In this document: positions 1-9,181 of the stretch, piece by piece
Layout: each line of letters starts with the position of its first letter
Position numbering within the stretch: position 1 is the stretch's first letter
NCBI GenBank assembly: GCA_011523705.1
Contig: WTGC01000042.1
Coordinates: 1-51,622 of the forward strand
Reading direction: 5' to 3'
Origin: Chloroflexota bacterium
GTDB taxonomy: Bacteria; Chloroflexota; Anaerolineae; Aggregatilineales; Phototrophicaceae
DNA: 51,622 nucleotides
Notes under the pieces: generated by a model
Databases searched by the model: none
Seen by the model: only the letters and a program-made list of their open reading frames with translations
Told to the model about the DNA's origin: nothing
Program-made: the position numbers and the translations under genes

Positions 1-2325
1 ACTATGCTGATGCAAGTGGAAGAAGGCACGACGCCGCTGCAGCGCCGCCTCAATCACCTTGGGCGCATCCTGGCGACATCCGCCTTAATCGTAGTCGCCA
101 TCGTCTTTATCGTCGGCTTCTGGGTGCAGGGCATTCCGGCGGAGCAGATGTTCCTCATCGCCATCAGCCTGGCGGTCGCCGCCGTGCCAGAAGGTCTGCC
201 GGCGCTCGTCACCATTGGCCTGTCCCTCGGCGCCAACCGCATGGTCAAACGCAACGCGCTAATTCGCCGCCTTCCCGCGGTCGAGACGCTGGGCTCGGTG
301 AATGTCATTTGCTCCGACAAAACCGGTACCTTGACCAAGAACGAGATGACCGCGACCTACCTCGTCTTGCCGCGGCACGATGACATCAAGGTCGAAGGCA
401 CGGGTTATGTGCCCGAAGGCGGTCTTGTCTCGCTCGGCACACATGATTCAGCCAATCTGGGCAAGCCGGTAGATGCGGAGAATGACCTAGCCGCCCAACG
501 CATATTGAAAGCGATGGCTCTTTCCACCAACGTTTACCTCGAAACGATGGACAGCGCCGATCAAGTCAAAGTGGTCGGCGACAGCACAGAAGCGGCCTTG
601 CTGGTCGCCGCCCAAAAGATCGGCTTTACGCGCGAAGTCCTCGAACAAGAGATGCCGCGCGTGGGCGAACTCCCCTTTAGCAGCGAGCGCAAAGCCATGA
701 CGACCGTGCATCGTGTTGTTGGCGAGGCGGCGACGCGGCTTTTCCCGAATGCCGAGTATGTTGCGATTACGAAAGGCGCGCCCGATCGCCTGATCGAATG
801 GTCGGCGAGCGAACAAACGCCGGACGATGTCGTCGAAATGAGCGAGAGCCGGCGCCTCGATTGGCAGCGGCGCGTCGATACCATGGCCAATGACGGCTTG
901 CGCGTTCTCGGCATTGCCTGGCGACCATTGTCGCAGTTGCCAGATGAGATCAGTCCCGAGATCGAACGAAGCCTGGAACTGATAGGGCTTATTGGCATTC
1001 TCGATCCGGCCCGTCCCGAAGCGAAGGTCGCCGTCCAGCGCGCGCGCGAAGCCGGCATACGCACCATCATGATCACGGGCGATCATGTCCTGACCGCGGA
1101 AGCGATCGCGCGCGATCTCGGCATCATCAACGGCGAGGAGAAAGCGATCACCGGAAGCGAGTTGGACGCGCTGGGCGATGAGGCTCTGGAGGAAGTCGCC
1201 CGCCAGACATCTTGCTTCGCTCGTGTATCGCCGGCGCATAAGCTGCGGCTGGTGCAAATCTTGCAGAATCAAAATAACATCGTGGCGATGACAGGCGATG
1301 GCGTCAACGATGCGCCCGCGCTCAAGCAAGCCGATATCGGCGTGGCCATGGGCATCACCGGCGCGGACGTCAGCAAGGGCGCCTCGGAGATGATCCTGAC
1401 CGATGACAATTTCCGTTCGATTGTGGCCGCGATTGAAGAAGGCCGCGCCATTTACGACAATATCAAAAAGTTCATCAAATATATGCTGAGCTCGAATGTC
1501 GGCGAGATTCTGGTGATGTTCGTCGCCTTGTTAATCAATCTGCCGATACCGCTGCTCGCCATTCAAATCTTGTGGATCAACCTGGTGACGGACGGCTTGC
1601 CCGCCATCGCGCTTGGCTTTGAGCCGGCGGAAAAAGGCGTGATGCAACGGCGACCACGGCCGACCAATGAAAGCATCTTCGCGGGCGGCGCCGGCATCCA
1701 TATCGTTCTTGTGGGGATCTTAATCGCCATCCTGACCTTGATCAGCTATGTCTGGGGCTATAGCACGATCGGCCTTGACGCCTCGCTTCCATCGCTTGGG
1801 CTGGAGCTTTTGGATCGGGGGCAGATTGTGGCGCTGGCCGGTGAAGAAGCGGCGCCGCTAGCATGGGATGAATGGAGCGCGAACGAAAAAGTCGCCTTCC
1901 TCGGCGTGGCAGAAGACGAAGCGGGCGTCGGATTCCTGGAAGATCATGGCGAAGGCAAAGATCCTGGACGACACTTGAAGGACCAGGTGGAACGCATCCC
2001 GCGCACGATCGCATTCACCGTGCTTGCCTTCACTCAGATGTTTCAAGTGATGGCGATCCATGCGGGCGATCGCACGACATTCTGGCAAGCCGGCTTCAAA
2101 GGCAACAAGCTGCTGTTTTGGGCCGTGCTATCCACCTTCCTTCTGCAACTGATCGTCGTCTTCATACCATTCTTTCAGACGCTTTTCGACACGGCGGCGC
2201 TGGACATAACTCACGTAATCGTCAGTATCGTCGCGGGCATATTAGTTCTGCTCTTTGTCGAAGTGGAAAAGTTCGTATTCCGCCGCGTTCTGCAACTGGA
2301 CACGAACCTGCCGGCCGCCGTCTGA
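1..2325 (+). CDS. P-type cation (Ca2+-type) transporting ATPase, 5' end cut by window
   Basis: This is the C-terminal ~774 residues of a P-type ATPase that pumps a cation, most likely Ca2+, across the membrane. The reading frame is open to the first base, so the N-terminal actuator region lies outside the window. Visible in order (numbered from the ATG at 4) are a TM3-TM4 region with the ion-site motif PEGLP at 62-66, the phosphorylation motif DKTGTLT with Asp105, a nucleotide-binding domain, the hinge TGDGVNDAP, and C-terminal membrane helices including NLVTDGLPA. These are hallmarks of the type II (SERCA/PMR1-like) family. An insertion of roughly 75 mostly acidic residues sits between two C-terminal helices (about residues 590-665). 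The ion specificity is inferred from family resemblance. The gene converges on the sulfate-activation gene that follows. Confidence 0.9.
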   Translation, partial: TMLMQVEEGTTPLQRRLNHLGRILATSALIVVAIVFIVGFWVQGIPAEQMFLIAISLAVAAVPEGLPALVTIGLSLGANRMVKRNALIRRLPAVETLGSVNVICSDKTGTLTKNEMTATYLVLPRHDDIKVEGTGYVPEGGLVSLGTHDSANLGKPVDAENDLAAQRILKAMALSTNVYLETMDSADQVKVVGDSTEAALLVAAQKIGFTREVLEQEMPRVGELPFSSERKAMTTVHRVVGEAATRLFPNAEYVAITKGAPDRLIEWSASEQTPDDVVEMSESRRLDWQRRVDTMANDGLRVLGIAWRPLSQLPDEISPEIERSLELIGLIGILDPARPEAKVAVQRAREAGIRTIMITGDHVLTAEAIARDLGIINGEEKAITGSELDALGDEALEEVARQTSCFARVSPAHKLRLVQILQNQNNIVAMTGDGVNDAPALKQADIGVAMGITGADVSKGASEMILTDDNFRSIVAAIEEGRAIYDNIKKFIKYMLSSNVGEILVMFVALLINLPIPLLAIQILWINLVTDGLPAIALGFEPAEKGVMQRRPRPTNESIFAGGAGIHIVLVGILIAILTLISYVWGYSTIGLDASLPSLGLELLDRGQIVALAGEEAAPLAWDEWSANEKVAFLGVAEDEAGVGFLEDHGEGKDPGRHLKDQVERIPRTIAFTVLAFTQMFQVMAIHAGDRTTFWQAGFKGNKLLFWAVLSTFLLQLIVVFIPFFQTLFDTAALDITHVIVSIVAGILVLLFVEVEKFVFRRVLQLDTNLPAAV

Positions 2326-2370
2326 GCGCTCTTTTGAACGTCGGGCGCAATCCGCGCGAGAGGCTGTTGT

Positions 2371-4089
2371 TTAGTCGGGACGGACGTAACCGAGTTCAAT
2401 CAGTTGGTCAATGACTGAGCGGGCATTGTCTTCGACGCGCGTGTTTTCGGCTGTCAGGGTAAAGTCAGGATTCAGCGGCGGCTCATAGGGGTCGTCTATG
2501 CCGGTGAAGCCTTTGATTTCGCCCCGGCGCGCCTTGGCATACAAGCCTTTGATATCACGCGCTTCGACGTAGTCCAGCGGCGTCGCCATGTGGATTTCCA
2601 TAAATCCATCGCCGACCATGTTGCGCACATCTTCGCGCGTCGCTCGATAGGGGCTGATGGCGGCGCAAATGACCATGCCGCCGTGGCGCACGATCTCGCT
2701 TGCTACATAGCCGATGCGCCGAATGTTGGTATCGCGGTCTTCCTTGCTAAAGCCAAGCCCCTTGGACAAGTGCGTCCGCACGACATCGCCATCAAGGACA
2801 GTGACATTGCGACCCTTCTCCAAAAGCAAATTGACGATATGCTCGGCAGTGGTGGATTTGCCCGAGCCGCTCAAGCCCGTGAACCACAGGCAGATGCCTC
2901 GACGGTGGCGCGGCGGATAGCTGTCCGCCAGGATTCGCGCCACGGCCGGACGCGAAAACCAGGGCGGCAACTGGACACCTTTGCCGAGATATTCTTCGCG
3001 AACCTGCGTGCCCGATATTTTGCGCACCTTGGCGCCGTTCGGCAGTTTGGAATTCTCCTCGTAGCGATCTTCATCTTCCAGATACACCATTTCGGTGAAT
3101 GGCGCCGGCTTGACGCCGATTTCTCCAGCGTATTTCATCACCATGTCCTGGGCGTCATAAGGTCCGTAGAACGGTTCGCCTCGTGAGTCCGGCCCCGGAC
3201 CCGCGTGATCGCGACCGACAATCAGGTGATTGGCGCCATAATTGCGCCGGATGATGGCATGCCATACCGCTTCACGCGGTCCCGCCATGCGCATCGCCAG
3301 CGGAAGCAATGACAAGAGGCTGCGGTCCTCTTCGTAGTAATTGTCGATCAAAGTCTTGTAAACGCGCACGCGGGTATAGTGATCGACATCGCCGGGCTGC
3401 GTCATGCCGACCACCGGGTGTAGCAGCAGCACGCCATCGATATTGGAGGCGGCGCGTTTGGTCAGGGCTTCATGCACACGATGCAAAGGATTGCGCGTCT
3501 GGAAGGCGACGACATTGTTATGGCCGTAACTTTCGAGCACGGCGCGCGTCTCGGCCGGCGTTCGGCGGAGCTCGGTGAAATCCAGATGCGGCGGAAGCCG
3601 CAGCACCCGCAACTTCCCGGCGATATTGACCTTGCCCCAGCGATGCATTTCAGCCACGATCGGGTGGCGCGAATCATACTTGCCAAAAACTTTGGTCGCC
3701 ACCTCTTCCAGGTCCCATTCGTACATGTCTTCGACAGTCAAAATGGCGAGAATGTTATTCTTGCGGTCGCGCAGCGCCAAGTCCGCGCCGAGTTCAATAT
3801 TGGCGCTTGCTTCCACGGGCAAGGTGATCGGAATCGGGAATAGCGTGCCGTCAGCGAGCCGCATCGTATCCAGCACGCTTTGGTAATCAGCCTGATTCAT
3901 GAATCCATCCAGCGGAGAGAAGGCGCCAACCGCCAGCAGCTCGAGATCGCATTCAACGCGGGGGCTCACCTGGACAAAGGGCAAGGTTCGGGCGTATGCC
4001 GTCTGCTCGATGAGATATCTTCTGGGCACTAGCAAGTCGACCAGTTCGCCACCATATGGCTCAATCAGTCTGGCTTTTTCAACAATCAT
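2371..4089 (-). CDS. Bifunctional sulfate adenylyltransferase / adenylylsulfate kinase
   Basis: This 572-residue fusion carries out both steps of sulfate activation: ATP plus sulfate to APS, then APS to PAPS. Residues 1-385 are ATP sulfurylase, with the nucleotide-binding motif QTRNPLHRVHE (197-207) and GRDHAGPG (292-299). Residues 395-572 are APS kinase, with the P-loop GLSGSGKST (405-413). The order sulfurylase then kinase matches the Sat-CysC fusions of several bacterial phyla and differs from the CysN-CysC type. No other cys gene is adjacent, so it seems to stand alone and may serve sulfation or assimilation. The ATG start fits the first conserved sulfurylase residues. Confidence 0.94.
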   Translation of the reverse strand: MIVEKARLIEPYGGELVDLLVPRRYLIEQTAYARTLPFVQVSPRVECDLELLAVGAFSPLDGFMNQADYQSVLDTMRLADGTLFPIPITLPVEASANIELGADLALRDRKNNILAILTVEDMYEWDLEEVATKVFGKYDSRHPIVAEMHRWGKVNIAGKLRVLRLPPHLDFTELRRTPAETRAVLESYGHNNVVAFQTRNPLHRVHEALTKRAASNIDGVLLLHPVVGMTQPGDVDHYTRVRVYKTLIDNYYEEDRSLLSLLPLAMRMAGPREAVWHAIIRRNYGANHLIVGRDHAGPGPDSRGEPFYGPYDAQDMVMKYAGEIGVKPAPFTEMVYLEDEDRYEENSKLPNGAKVRKISGTQVREEYLGKGVQLPPWFSRPAVARILADSYPPRHRRGICLWFTGLSGSGKSTTAEHIVNLLLEKGRNVTVLDGDVVRTHLSKGLGFSKEDRDTNIRRIGYVASEIVRHGGMVICAAISPYRATREDVRNMVGDGFMEIHMATPLDYVEARDIKGLYAKARRGEIKGFTGIDDPYEPPLNPDFTLTAENTRVEDNARSVIDQLIELGYVRPD

Positions 4090-4189
4090 TCATCTCTCCG
4101 CAATCTTCAAGCATGATGAATTCGCATGGTCATGAGCTGACAAAACGACTGCATTTTATCACAGCCGACACGGACGCGTCAGCGGAACC

Positions 4190-4963
4190 TTAGTCTTTGC
4201 GGTCAATCCCGGACATTTTGCGCCCGAAGTAGACGAGCACGATGCTCAATGAGTAAAGCGCCAACAAGGGCGCCATGACCAGAAACATATTCACCGGGTC
4301 AATCGTCGGCGTAATCAGCGCCGCGGCGATCGACGCGCCCACCACGGCGACGCGCCATTGCCGTACCAGCGTGCGAGCGCTGACCAAGCCCATCAGCGAG
4401 ATGAGGAAGAAGATCAGCGGCGTCTGAAAGGCGACGCCCATCCAAAACAGCAGCGAGGTGACAAAGCTGATATAACCGTCCGCCGTCCACTCCGGCTCGA
4501 ATATTTCGGCTTGGAATCCATGAAGGAAACCGAGCGCCGGCGGCATCAGGATTTTCCAGGAAAACAACACGCCAACAATGAAGAGCGCAGTCGTCGCCGG
4601 GATCGAAAGCAAGACGTAGCGCTTTTCCTTGCTCGTTAAGCCAGGCAATATGAACATCAACAATTGGTATGTGACCAGGGGGATTGACAGGATGCCGCCG
4701 ACCATCAAGGCAACCTTGAAATAGATCAAAATATTGCCGGTTGGGTCAAGTATTACCAGTTCACAGTCGGATACGATTGCGCAGTAGGGTTCCAGCAGCA
4801 AAACAAGAACTTGCGTGGCAACGAAGACGCCAACCGCTGTACCAACGACTAACGAGAAGACCGCCTTGGTCAGCCGTTGCCGCAGCTCGTCCAGATGCTC
4901 AAAGAACCCCATGCGGAGTTCATGACCATCTTCAAATTCCTCCTGCTCGGCAAGTTCAGCCAT
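4190..4963 (-). CDS. tatC: Sec-independent protein translocase TatC
   Basis: This is a 257-residue integral membrane protein with six predicted helices. TatC recognises twin-arginine signal peptides and forms the core of the Tat translocase. The N-terminal cytoplasmic stretch MGFFEHLDELRQR, just before the first helix, is the family signature, including the conserved Glu and Leu-Arg pair that contact the signal peptide. Later loops contain the usual F-x-P-G-L-x-x-x-E segment (ILPGLTSKEKR). It lies 8 bases downstream of tatA on the same strand and completes a nusB-tatA-tatC transcription unit. The start is the ATG giving the acidic N-terminal tail MAELAEQEEFEDGHE. Confidence 0.95.
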   Translation of the reverse strand: MAELAEQEEFEDGHELRMGFFEHLDELRQRLTKAVFSLVVGTAVGVFVATQVLVLLLEPYCAIVSDCELVILDPTGNILIYFKVALMVGGILSIPLVTYQLLMFILPGLTSKEKRYVLLSIPATTALFIVGVLFSWKILMPPALGFLHGFQAEIFEPEWTADGYISFVTSLLFWMGVAFQTPLIFFLISLMGLVSARTLVRQWRVAVVGASIAAALITPTIDPVNMFLVMAPLLALYSLSIVLVYFGRKMSGIDRKD

Positions 4964-4971
4964 CGGTCGCT

Positions 4972-5556
4972 CTAGTCCTTGTCGCCGGCCTTGGACCAGC
5001 TTCCAAGATCAACTCGGCTGCCATTGGCATTGTTTGAAGCGGGCGCGGTCGTTGGCGCGCCCCCGCCCCAGGCGCCCATTGTCGTCGGCTCGGGCTGCTC
5101 CAGCGGCGCGGTTGCTTCTTGCGGCTTTGGCTTGGCTGGCTTCTCGGGCAGCTTTACCTTCGGCGCAGGCGATGTCTTCTTAGATTGGCTCGCGGAAGAC
5201 GCTGGCGCGGGCTTCTTGTCATTCAGCGAGTCACTAACTTCCTTGAATGTATCCATATCCTTTTTGACTTCGTCAAGGGAATCTTGAACCGGTTTGGTCA
5301 TCGGCTTGACCGCTTCCGTCAGCGACTTATTGAGATTCCCCCGCGTCGGCGGCTCTTTGGGCAGCTTGATGTCCACGCCGGCCTCATCAAATTCCTTTTG
5401 CACCAGGTCGACTGTTTCGGACCAGATCTTGCGAAACTTCGCCACATGCTGGCCCAAGACATAGGACCAGTGAATCATCCGTTTGGGACCGGCGAAGACC
5501 AGCATGATCAGCAAAATCGCCACCAGTTCCCAAGCGCCGACTCCAAAGACATTCAT
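4972..5556 (-). CDS. tatA: Twin-arginine translocase subunit TatA/TatB family
   Basis: This 194-residue protein has one N-terminal membrane helix (about 8-23), the FG/GP hinge typical of TatA/B (FAGPKRM), an amphipathic helix, and then a long charged, proline- and alanine-rich C-terminal tail ending in low-complexity sequence. TatA/B proteins form the channel and receptor of the Tat pathway together with TatC, which is encoded next door. The long tail resembles TatB more than the short TatA. With no second tatA-like gene in view, it could do both jobs. Its ATG overlaps the nusB stop codon by four bases (ATGA), which suggests translational coupling. Confidence 0.88.
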   Translation of the reverse strand: MNVFGVGAWELVAILLIMLVFAGPKRMIHWSYVLGQHVAKFRKIWSETVDLVQKEFDEAGVDIKLPKEPPTRGNLNKSLTEAVKPMTKPVQDSLDEVKKDMDTFKEVSDSLNDKKPAPASSASQSKKTSPAPKVKLPEKPAKPKPQEATAPLEQPEPTTMGAWGGGAPTTAPASNNANGSRVDLGSWSKAGDKD

Positions 5557-6026
5557 GCGCTGTCCACCTCGTCGATTACAAGTTCGAAATTCTGTTTTTC
5601 CTCCGATGTGATCGCGCCCATAACACCGTGCACAAAGCTGTGTGATTGATCAGCGCCGAAGAGCTGCGCCAGATGAACCGCTTCGCTGATGATGACGGGA
5701 ATCGGCGTCTCGCGCGATTGCAGCAGATGCTCATAGATCGCCATACGCAAGATATTCCGGTCGACAACGGCGACCCGGTCTACGGGCCATTCCGGCGCAT
5801 ATTGCTGCAAAATGGCATCAATCGCCGGTCGGTTTTCAAGGACACCGCGGACAATCCGGCGGATGACTTGACGCACGACATATGCCTCGGGGCGCTCCGC
5901 GAAATGCGCGTCGAGCACGTCCTTCATTTCATGATCGGTGGTATCCAATTCGTACAGAATCTGCAAACTGGCGCGCCGCGCTATCGTGCGATCGGTGGCC
6001 GGCAAGGGCGGCGTTATGGTAATCAT
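5553..6026 (-). CDS. nusB: Transcription antitermination factor NusB
   Basis: NusB joins NusE (S10) on the boxA RNA to form rRNA antitermination complexes. The 157-residue form chosen here begins at the ATG at 6026 (MITITPPLP), shortly before the conserved segment RRASLQILYELD. It contains the family blocks VRGVLENRPAIDAILQQYAPEWPVDRVAVVDRN (split over residues 75-107) and the C-terminal FVHGVMGAI. An in-frame TTG at 6104 would add 26 mostly acidic residues and also has a purine-rich stretch upstream, so the start is uncertain. Its coupling to tatA is unusual for the family's normal neighbourhood. Confidence 0.88.
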   Translation of the reverse strand: MITITPPLPATDRTIARRASLQILYELDTTDHEMKDVLDAHFAERPEAYVVRQVIRRIVRGVLENRPAIDAILQQYAPEWPVDRVAVVDRNILRMAIYEHLLQSRETPIPVIISEAVHLAQLFGADQSHSFVHGVMGAITSEEKQNFELVIDEVDSA

Positions 6027-6310
6027 CGTCTCCGACTCGACGAAATCTTCGTCTGGATCGCAGTTGTCCAACTCAACGGCATAGGATTCCAAAAGCACAG
6101 ACAAATACCTTCTCTGAACGGAGTCTTCGATAGTCTAGCCGATACACCAGCAATTATCCACAGAAATCGCGAATCGAGATGGGAGAATATCGAGGACTCG
6201 GCACGAGCGTCACGCCGATTGCCGCCGCGGCAATCCGCCCTTTGTTCAAAAAGGTTTAGGGACGTCCGAATTGAAAAGGCGAACATTAAGTCGCGCGAAA
6301 AGGCGGACCG
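6027..6310. other. Intergenic region between anmK and nusB
   Basis: About 280 bases without a confident gene. It presumably holds the promoter and leader of the nusB-tatA-tatC unit. If the TTG at 6104 is used, the first 78 bases are coding. I see no clear terminator, repeat or RNA gene in it. Confidence 0.4.
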
Positions 6311-7489
6311 CTAAAGCCAGGTCGAGCGCAAGAGATCGACATAGTTCGCTCCCGGCGTGATTGACCCGAGTACGGAAGCGCGCCTGGCGCCAGTCAAAAC
6401 CGGCAGCGTCGCGGGTCGGTTATGCCAGGTCTCATAAGCCAGCACGGCGAAGACCAGCGCTTCTTTGAAGTCGCTGTCCATGCCAATGTCTTCATGCGTC
6501 AATACGTTCGCCGGCGCCAACAACTCGCTCAGCATGCCGACCATGACCGGGTTGTGCCGCCCGCCACCACCGAGAATGACTTCGCGTATTGGAGCGGGAG
6601 CGAAACGGCGGTAGGCATCGGCGATATTGCTGGCGGTCAGCGCCGTCAGCGTAGCGATGATCTCGGCATTTTCCAGCCCGCGGCTGCGCGCCTCACTGAT
6701 CAAGGACAGTGCCGCCGCCGTGCCGAAAGTCTCTCGGCCGGTGGTTTTGGGATAATCGCGCTCATAATAGGGATGCCCCAGCAGCGCTTCCAGCCACTCC
6801 TCATTCACCCGGCCCTGCCTCGCGTAATGGCTGTCGCGGTCGTAAGTCATTGCGCCGCGCGAGATCTGCGTCACGGCGATATCGAGCAGCGCGTTGCCGG
6901 GACCCGTGTCAAAGGCGATCGGAGCCGATGCTTCGTCGCTCAAGGGTGGAAGAAAAGTAACATTGCCCATGCCGCCAATGTTCTGCACCGCTCGCCAATG
7001 CGTCGGATGGCGCAGCAGCAGCCAATCGACGAAGCTCGTCAGTGGCGCGCCCTGCCCGCCGGCGGCGATATCGCGCGCGCGAAAGTTGCTGATGGCGGTG
7101 ATGCCGGTTCGCTCGGCGAGGACAGCCGCCTCGACGACCTGAAACGATACATTCACCTGTCCGCTCGGCAAGACGTTGTGCCAGAGCGTCTGCCCATGCG
7201 AGCCGATTAGGTCGACCTGTCCCGCGCTCATGCCCGCCTGGTCAAGCGCCGCGATAGTGCAGTCAGCGAAGACCGAGGCAAGGTCGACGTGCAAATCGGC
7301 GATCTGATGGACTCGGCTGCTCTTGGGGTCGCAGCTGGCGAGGATCCGCTCGCGCATCTCCCGCTCGTAGGCGAATGCCGCGCCGCAGAGGAGCTCGACG
7401 CGCATATCGCCGGGATGCCCGCGGATATCGCAAATGGCGACATCCACGCCATCGGCGGATGTGCCGGACATCAAGCCGATGACGATCAT
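6311..7489 (-). CDS. anmK: Anhydro-N-acetylmuramic acid kinase
   Basis: AnmK phosphorylates 1,6-anhydro-MurNAc to MurNAc-6-phosphate in peptidoglycan recycling. The 392-residue protein starts with the ASKHA-fold phosphate loop IGLMSGTSADGVD (4-16) and then has the conserved SHGQTLWH, FRARDIAAGGQGAPL, NIGGMGN and DTGPGN motifs. The C-terminal half carries ILGGGGRHNP and EALVFAVLAYE, all at the usual spacing and total length. It lies on the same strand as the membrane-protein gene at 7511, 21 bases downstream of it. No other recycling enzyme is adjacent. Confidence 0.95.
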   Translation of the reverse strand: MIVIGLMSGTSADGVDVAICDIRGHPGDMRVELLCGAAFAYEREMRERILASCDPKSSRVHQIADLHVDLASVFADCTIAALDQAGMSAGQVDLIGSHGQTLWHNVLPSGQVNVSFQVVEAAVLAERTGITAISNFRARDIAAGGQGAPLTSFVDWLLLRHPTHWRAVQNIGGMGNVTFLPPLSDEASAPIAFDTGPGNALLDIAVTQISRGAMTYDRDSHYARQGRVNEEWLEALLGHPYYERDYPKTTGRETFGTAAALSLISEARSRGLENAEIIATLTALTASNIADAYRRFAPAPIREVILGGGGRHNPVMVGMLSELLAPANVLTHEDIGMDSDFKEALVFAVLAYETWHNRPATLPVLTGARRASVLGSITPGANYVDLLRSTWL

Positions 7490-7510
7490 GGCGCGCGGCG
7501 CTCGCCTAAG

Positions 7511-8251
7511 TTATATGGCGTCATCCCAGACGGAGCGTCCTAAAGCAGATTCCCGTTCTACGGGCGTGGGCTGGTATGCCCATTCGTCAATTGGCTCCTT
7601 AGTTGCGCGGTGATTCGTGACTATCAGACGCTGCATGACCAGGCCGGTAGCCACCGTGACAACCAGCACATAAAGGACGAATGCCAGCCCTGAATCGAAA
7701 ACCGACGAGCCGGGCGACATCTGATCAGCCACCGACACAAGCGAAGCGAGAATCAGCGGTAAAGCGTGAGCGGCGACCCAGCGCCATGATCCGCTGACGA
7801 TGCGATTGAGCGCGAGGCATTGCACAGCCGAAAACACCGTCAAATACACGAGTACCGTCATGGACATTTCGACTGTGAAAGCCAAATCGGACCCGAAGCC
7901 ATAGTCGTAGAATTGCGGCGGGGTGCATTCCCCGTACATGCACGGATAAGCGAGGGCGCCGGCCAACAGTGAGCCTAACAATGTATAAACCATCCAACGC
8001 CCGAGATTAGAACGCAGGTAGCGCTTCACAATCGCTTTCTGCAAGAAACCGATGCAGAACCCATTCACCAGCCAAGCAATCGCGAGGAACGGCGCCCAAG
8101 AATCGGGCGCAAGCGGGGAGGCATGCGGAATGCCTAATGAGTACGTCAACCTGGAAATCAAGATCAAACCAACCGCCGAGAGCGGCAATACAGCAATCCC
8201 GGCGATGCACCACGCAACTTTGAAGCGGCCCGTTCGGATTTGAGCGTTCAT
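7511..8251 (-). CDS. Multi-pass membrane protein of unknown function
   Basis: I do not recognise the family. The 246-residue product has an N-terminal helix (about 12-34) and five or six further hydrophobic segments. A Cys-containing loop (MYGECTPP) lies between two of them, and a short polar C-terminal tail follows. I chose the ATG at 8251 because a good ribosome-binding site (AGGTAAAGGAA) lies directly before it. A TTG at 8290 would add 13 residues without a comparable site. The gene could be co-transcribed with anmK, which follows after 21 bases, but nothing in the sequence ties it to cell-wall recycling. Confidence 0.7.
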   Translation of the reverse strand: MNAQIRTGRFKVAWCIAGIAVLPLSAVGLILISRLTYSLGIPHASPLAPDSWAPFLAIAWLVNGFCIGFLQKAIVKRYLRSNLGRWMVYTLLGSLLAGALAYPCMYGECTPPQFYDYGFGSDLAFTVEMSMTVLVYLTVFSAVQCLALNRIVSGSWRWVAAHALPLILASLVSVADQMSPGSSVFDSGLAFVLYVLVVTVATGLVMQRLIVTNHRATKEPIDEWAYQPTPVERESALGRSVWDDAI

Positions 8252-8496
8252 TTCCTTTACCTCGCTATGACGTGCCAGATGAATCGTCAAGTCACCCGAT
8301 TATACATCCTGCCGCAAAAAACGCTCACAATGCAGGTCCGCCGCAGGCATATCGAAGGGTGACGAAGCAATGCTGAAGCGTTAATGTGTCACGGCGAATA
8401 TTCGAGTGCGAGGGAATCAAACTACAAGTTGCGGCGAATGCAATTGCAGAACCGGCTCAAACTGTCAAATCGATCAAGAGTGAGAGGCGTTGTCGC
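8252..8496. other. Intergenic region, no recognisable feature
   Basis: About 245 bases between the SRPBCC gene and the membrane-protein gene, which are on the same strand. It should contain the promoter of the membrane-protein gene. I see no tRNA, terminator with a T-run, or clear repeat. Confidence 0.4.
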
Positions 8497-8916
8497 CTAG
8501 AGCGGGCAAGTCTCGGCATATTGCTTGAAGTTATCGAGGATCGCCTGCCAGCCCATTCTTTGCAGCTCGGGCGAGTTTTCCTCTTCGGCTTCAAACAGCG
8601 TGGACACGCGCGTGCCGTCGCCGCTGTCTTCAAATGTGGTCTCAACCCGGCGCCCGTCGGTCAATGTATACGCGAGCTTCGCCTCGTGGTCGACTTCGTC
8701 GTATATCGCCTCGAAGTCGAAACCGAAGCTGCCGTCTCTGGCTTCCATGCGGGAATGAAGCCGGCCGCCGACTCTTAGGTCGTTTTCGGCGCGGGGGCAA
8801 CACCAATCGTCTGAGGCGAAATTCCAGCGCGTGATATGTTCGGGCGCATTCCAGAGCGCCCAAACATCGCTGCGTGTTCGTTCGACGACCGCTTCAATCG
8901 CGATTTTCTCGCGCAC
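8497..8916 (-). CDS. SRPBCC (AHSA1-like) domain protein
   Basis: This 139-residue protein has the START-like/AHSA1 fold seen in small ligand-binding or stress-related proteins. Family features include the N-terminal strand with VVERTRSDVWALWNAPEHITRWN, and later the GWQAILDNFKQYAE helix that closes the pocket. The start is a GTG with GGAG seven bases upstream. It lies only 24 bases after the 3' end of tRNA-Ser(GCU) on the same strand, so it is probably read from the tRNA promoter. The ligand cannot be told from the sequence. Confidence 0.85.
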   Translation of the reverse strand: MREKIAIEAVVERTRSDVWALWNAPEHITRWNFASDDWCCPRAENDLRVGGRLHSRMEARDGSFGFDFEAIYDEVDHEAKLAYTLTDGRRVETTFEDSGDGTRVSTLFEAEEENSPELQRMGWQAILDNFKQYAETCPL

Positions 8917-8940
8917 TTACGCGCTCCGATGGCGGATAGC

Positions 8941-9027
8941 GGAGAGGACAGGATTCGAACCTGCGGTACCCTTAACAGGTACAACCGCTTAGCAGGCGGC
9001 CCCAATCAACCACTCTGGCACCTCTCC
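8941..9027 (-). tRNA. tRNA-Ser (anticodon GCU)
   Basis: An 87-base class II tRNA. The acceptor stem pairs GGAGAGG with CCTCTCC. The anticodon arm reads CCGCCTGCTAAGCGG with GCT as anticodon. The long variable arm (GTACC...GGTACC) is diagnostic of serine tRNAs, and the T-arm GGTTCGAATCC is standard. CCA is not encoded. It follows tRNA-Ser(UGA) after 35 bases on the same strand. Confidence 0.95.
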
Positions 9028-9062
9028 GTTACGGGTATTCTAGCTGTTAACGTGGTTAAGGC

Positions 9063-9148
9063 GGAGAGGACAGGATTCGAACCTGCGGTACGGAGAACCG
9101 TACAATGGTTTTCAAGACCATCGCCTTAAACCACTCGGCCACCTCTCC
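9063..9148 (-). tRNA. tRNA-Ser (anticodon UGA)
   Basis: An 86-base class II tRNA with the acceptor stem GGAGAGG/CCTCTCC. The anticodon loop CTTGAAA has TGA as anticodon. The variable arm pairs GTACGG with CCGTAC, and the T-arm is GGTTCGAATCC. CCA is not encoded. It is first in a tandem pair with tRNA-Ser(GCU) and has the same acceptor stem and T-arm. Confidence 0.95.
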
Positions 9149-9181
9149 AACAATTCGACGCGTTGCGATGTGGCTTGCGTC

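Noticed and set aside
487..1329. A 280-codon frame antisense to the P-type ATPase
   Set aside because: The plus-strand frame carries the full ATPase motifs; the antisense product resembles nothing.
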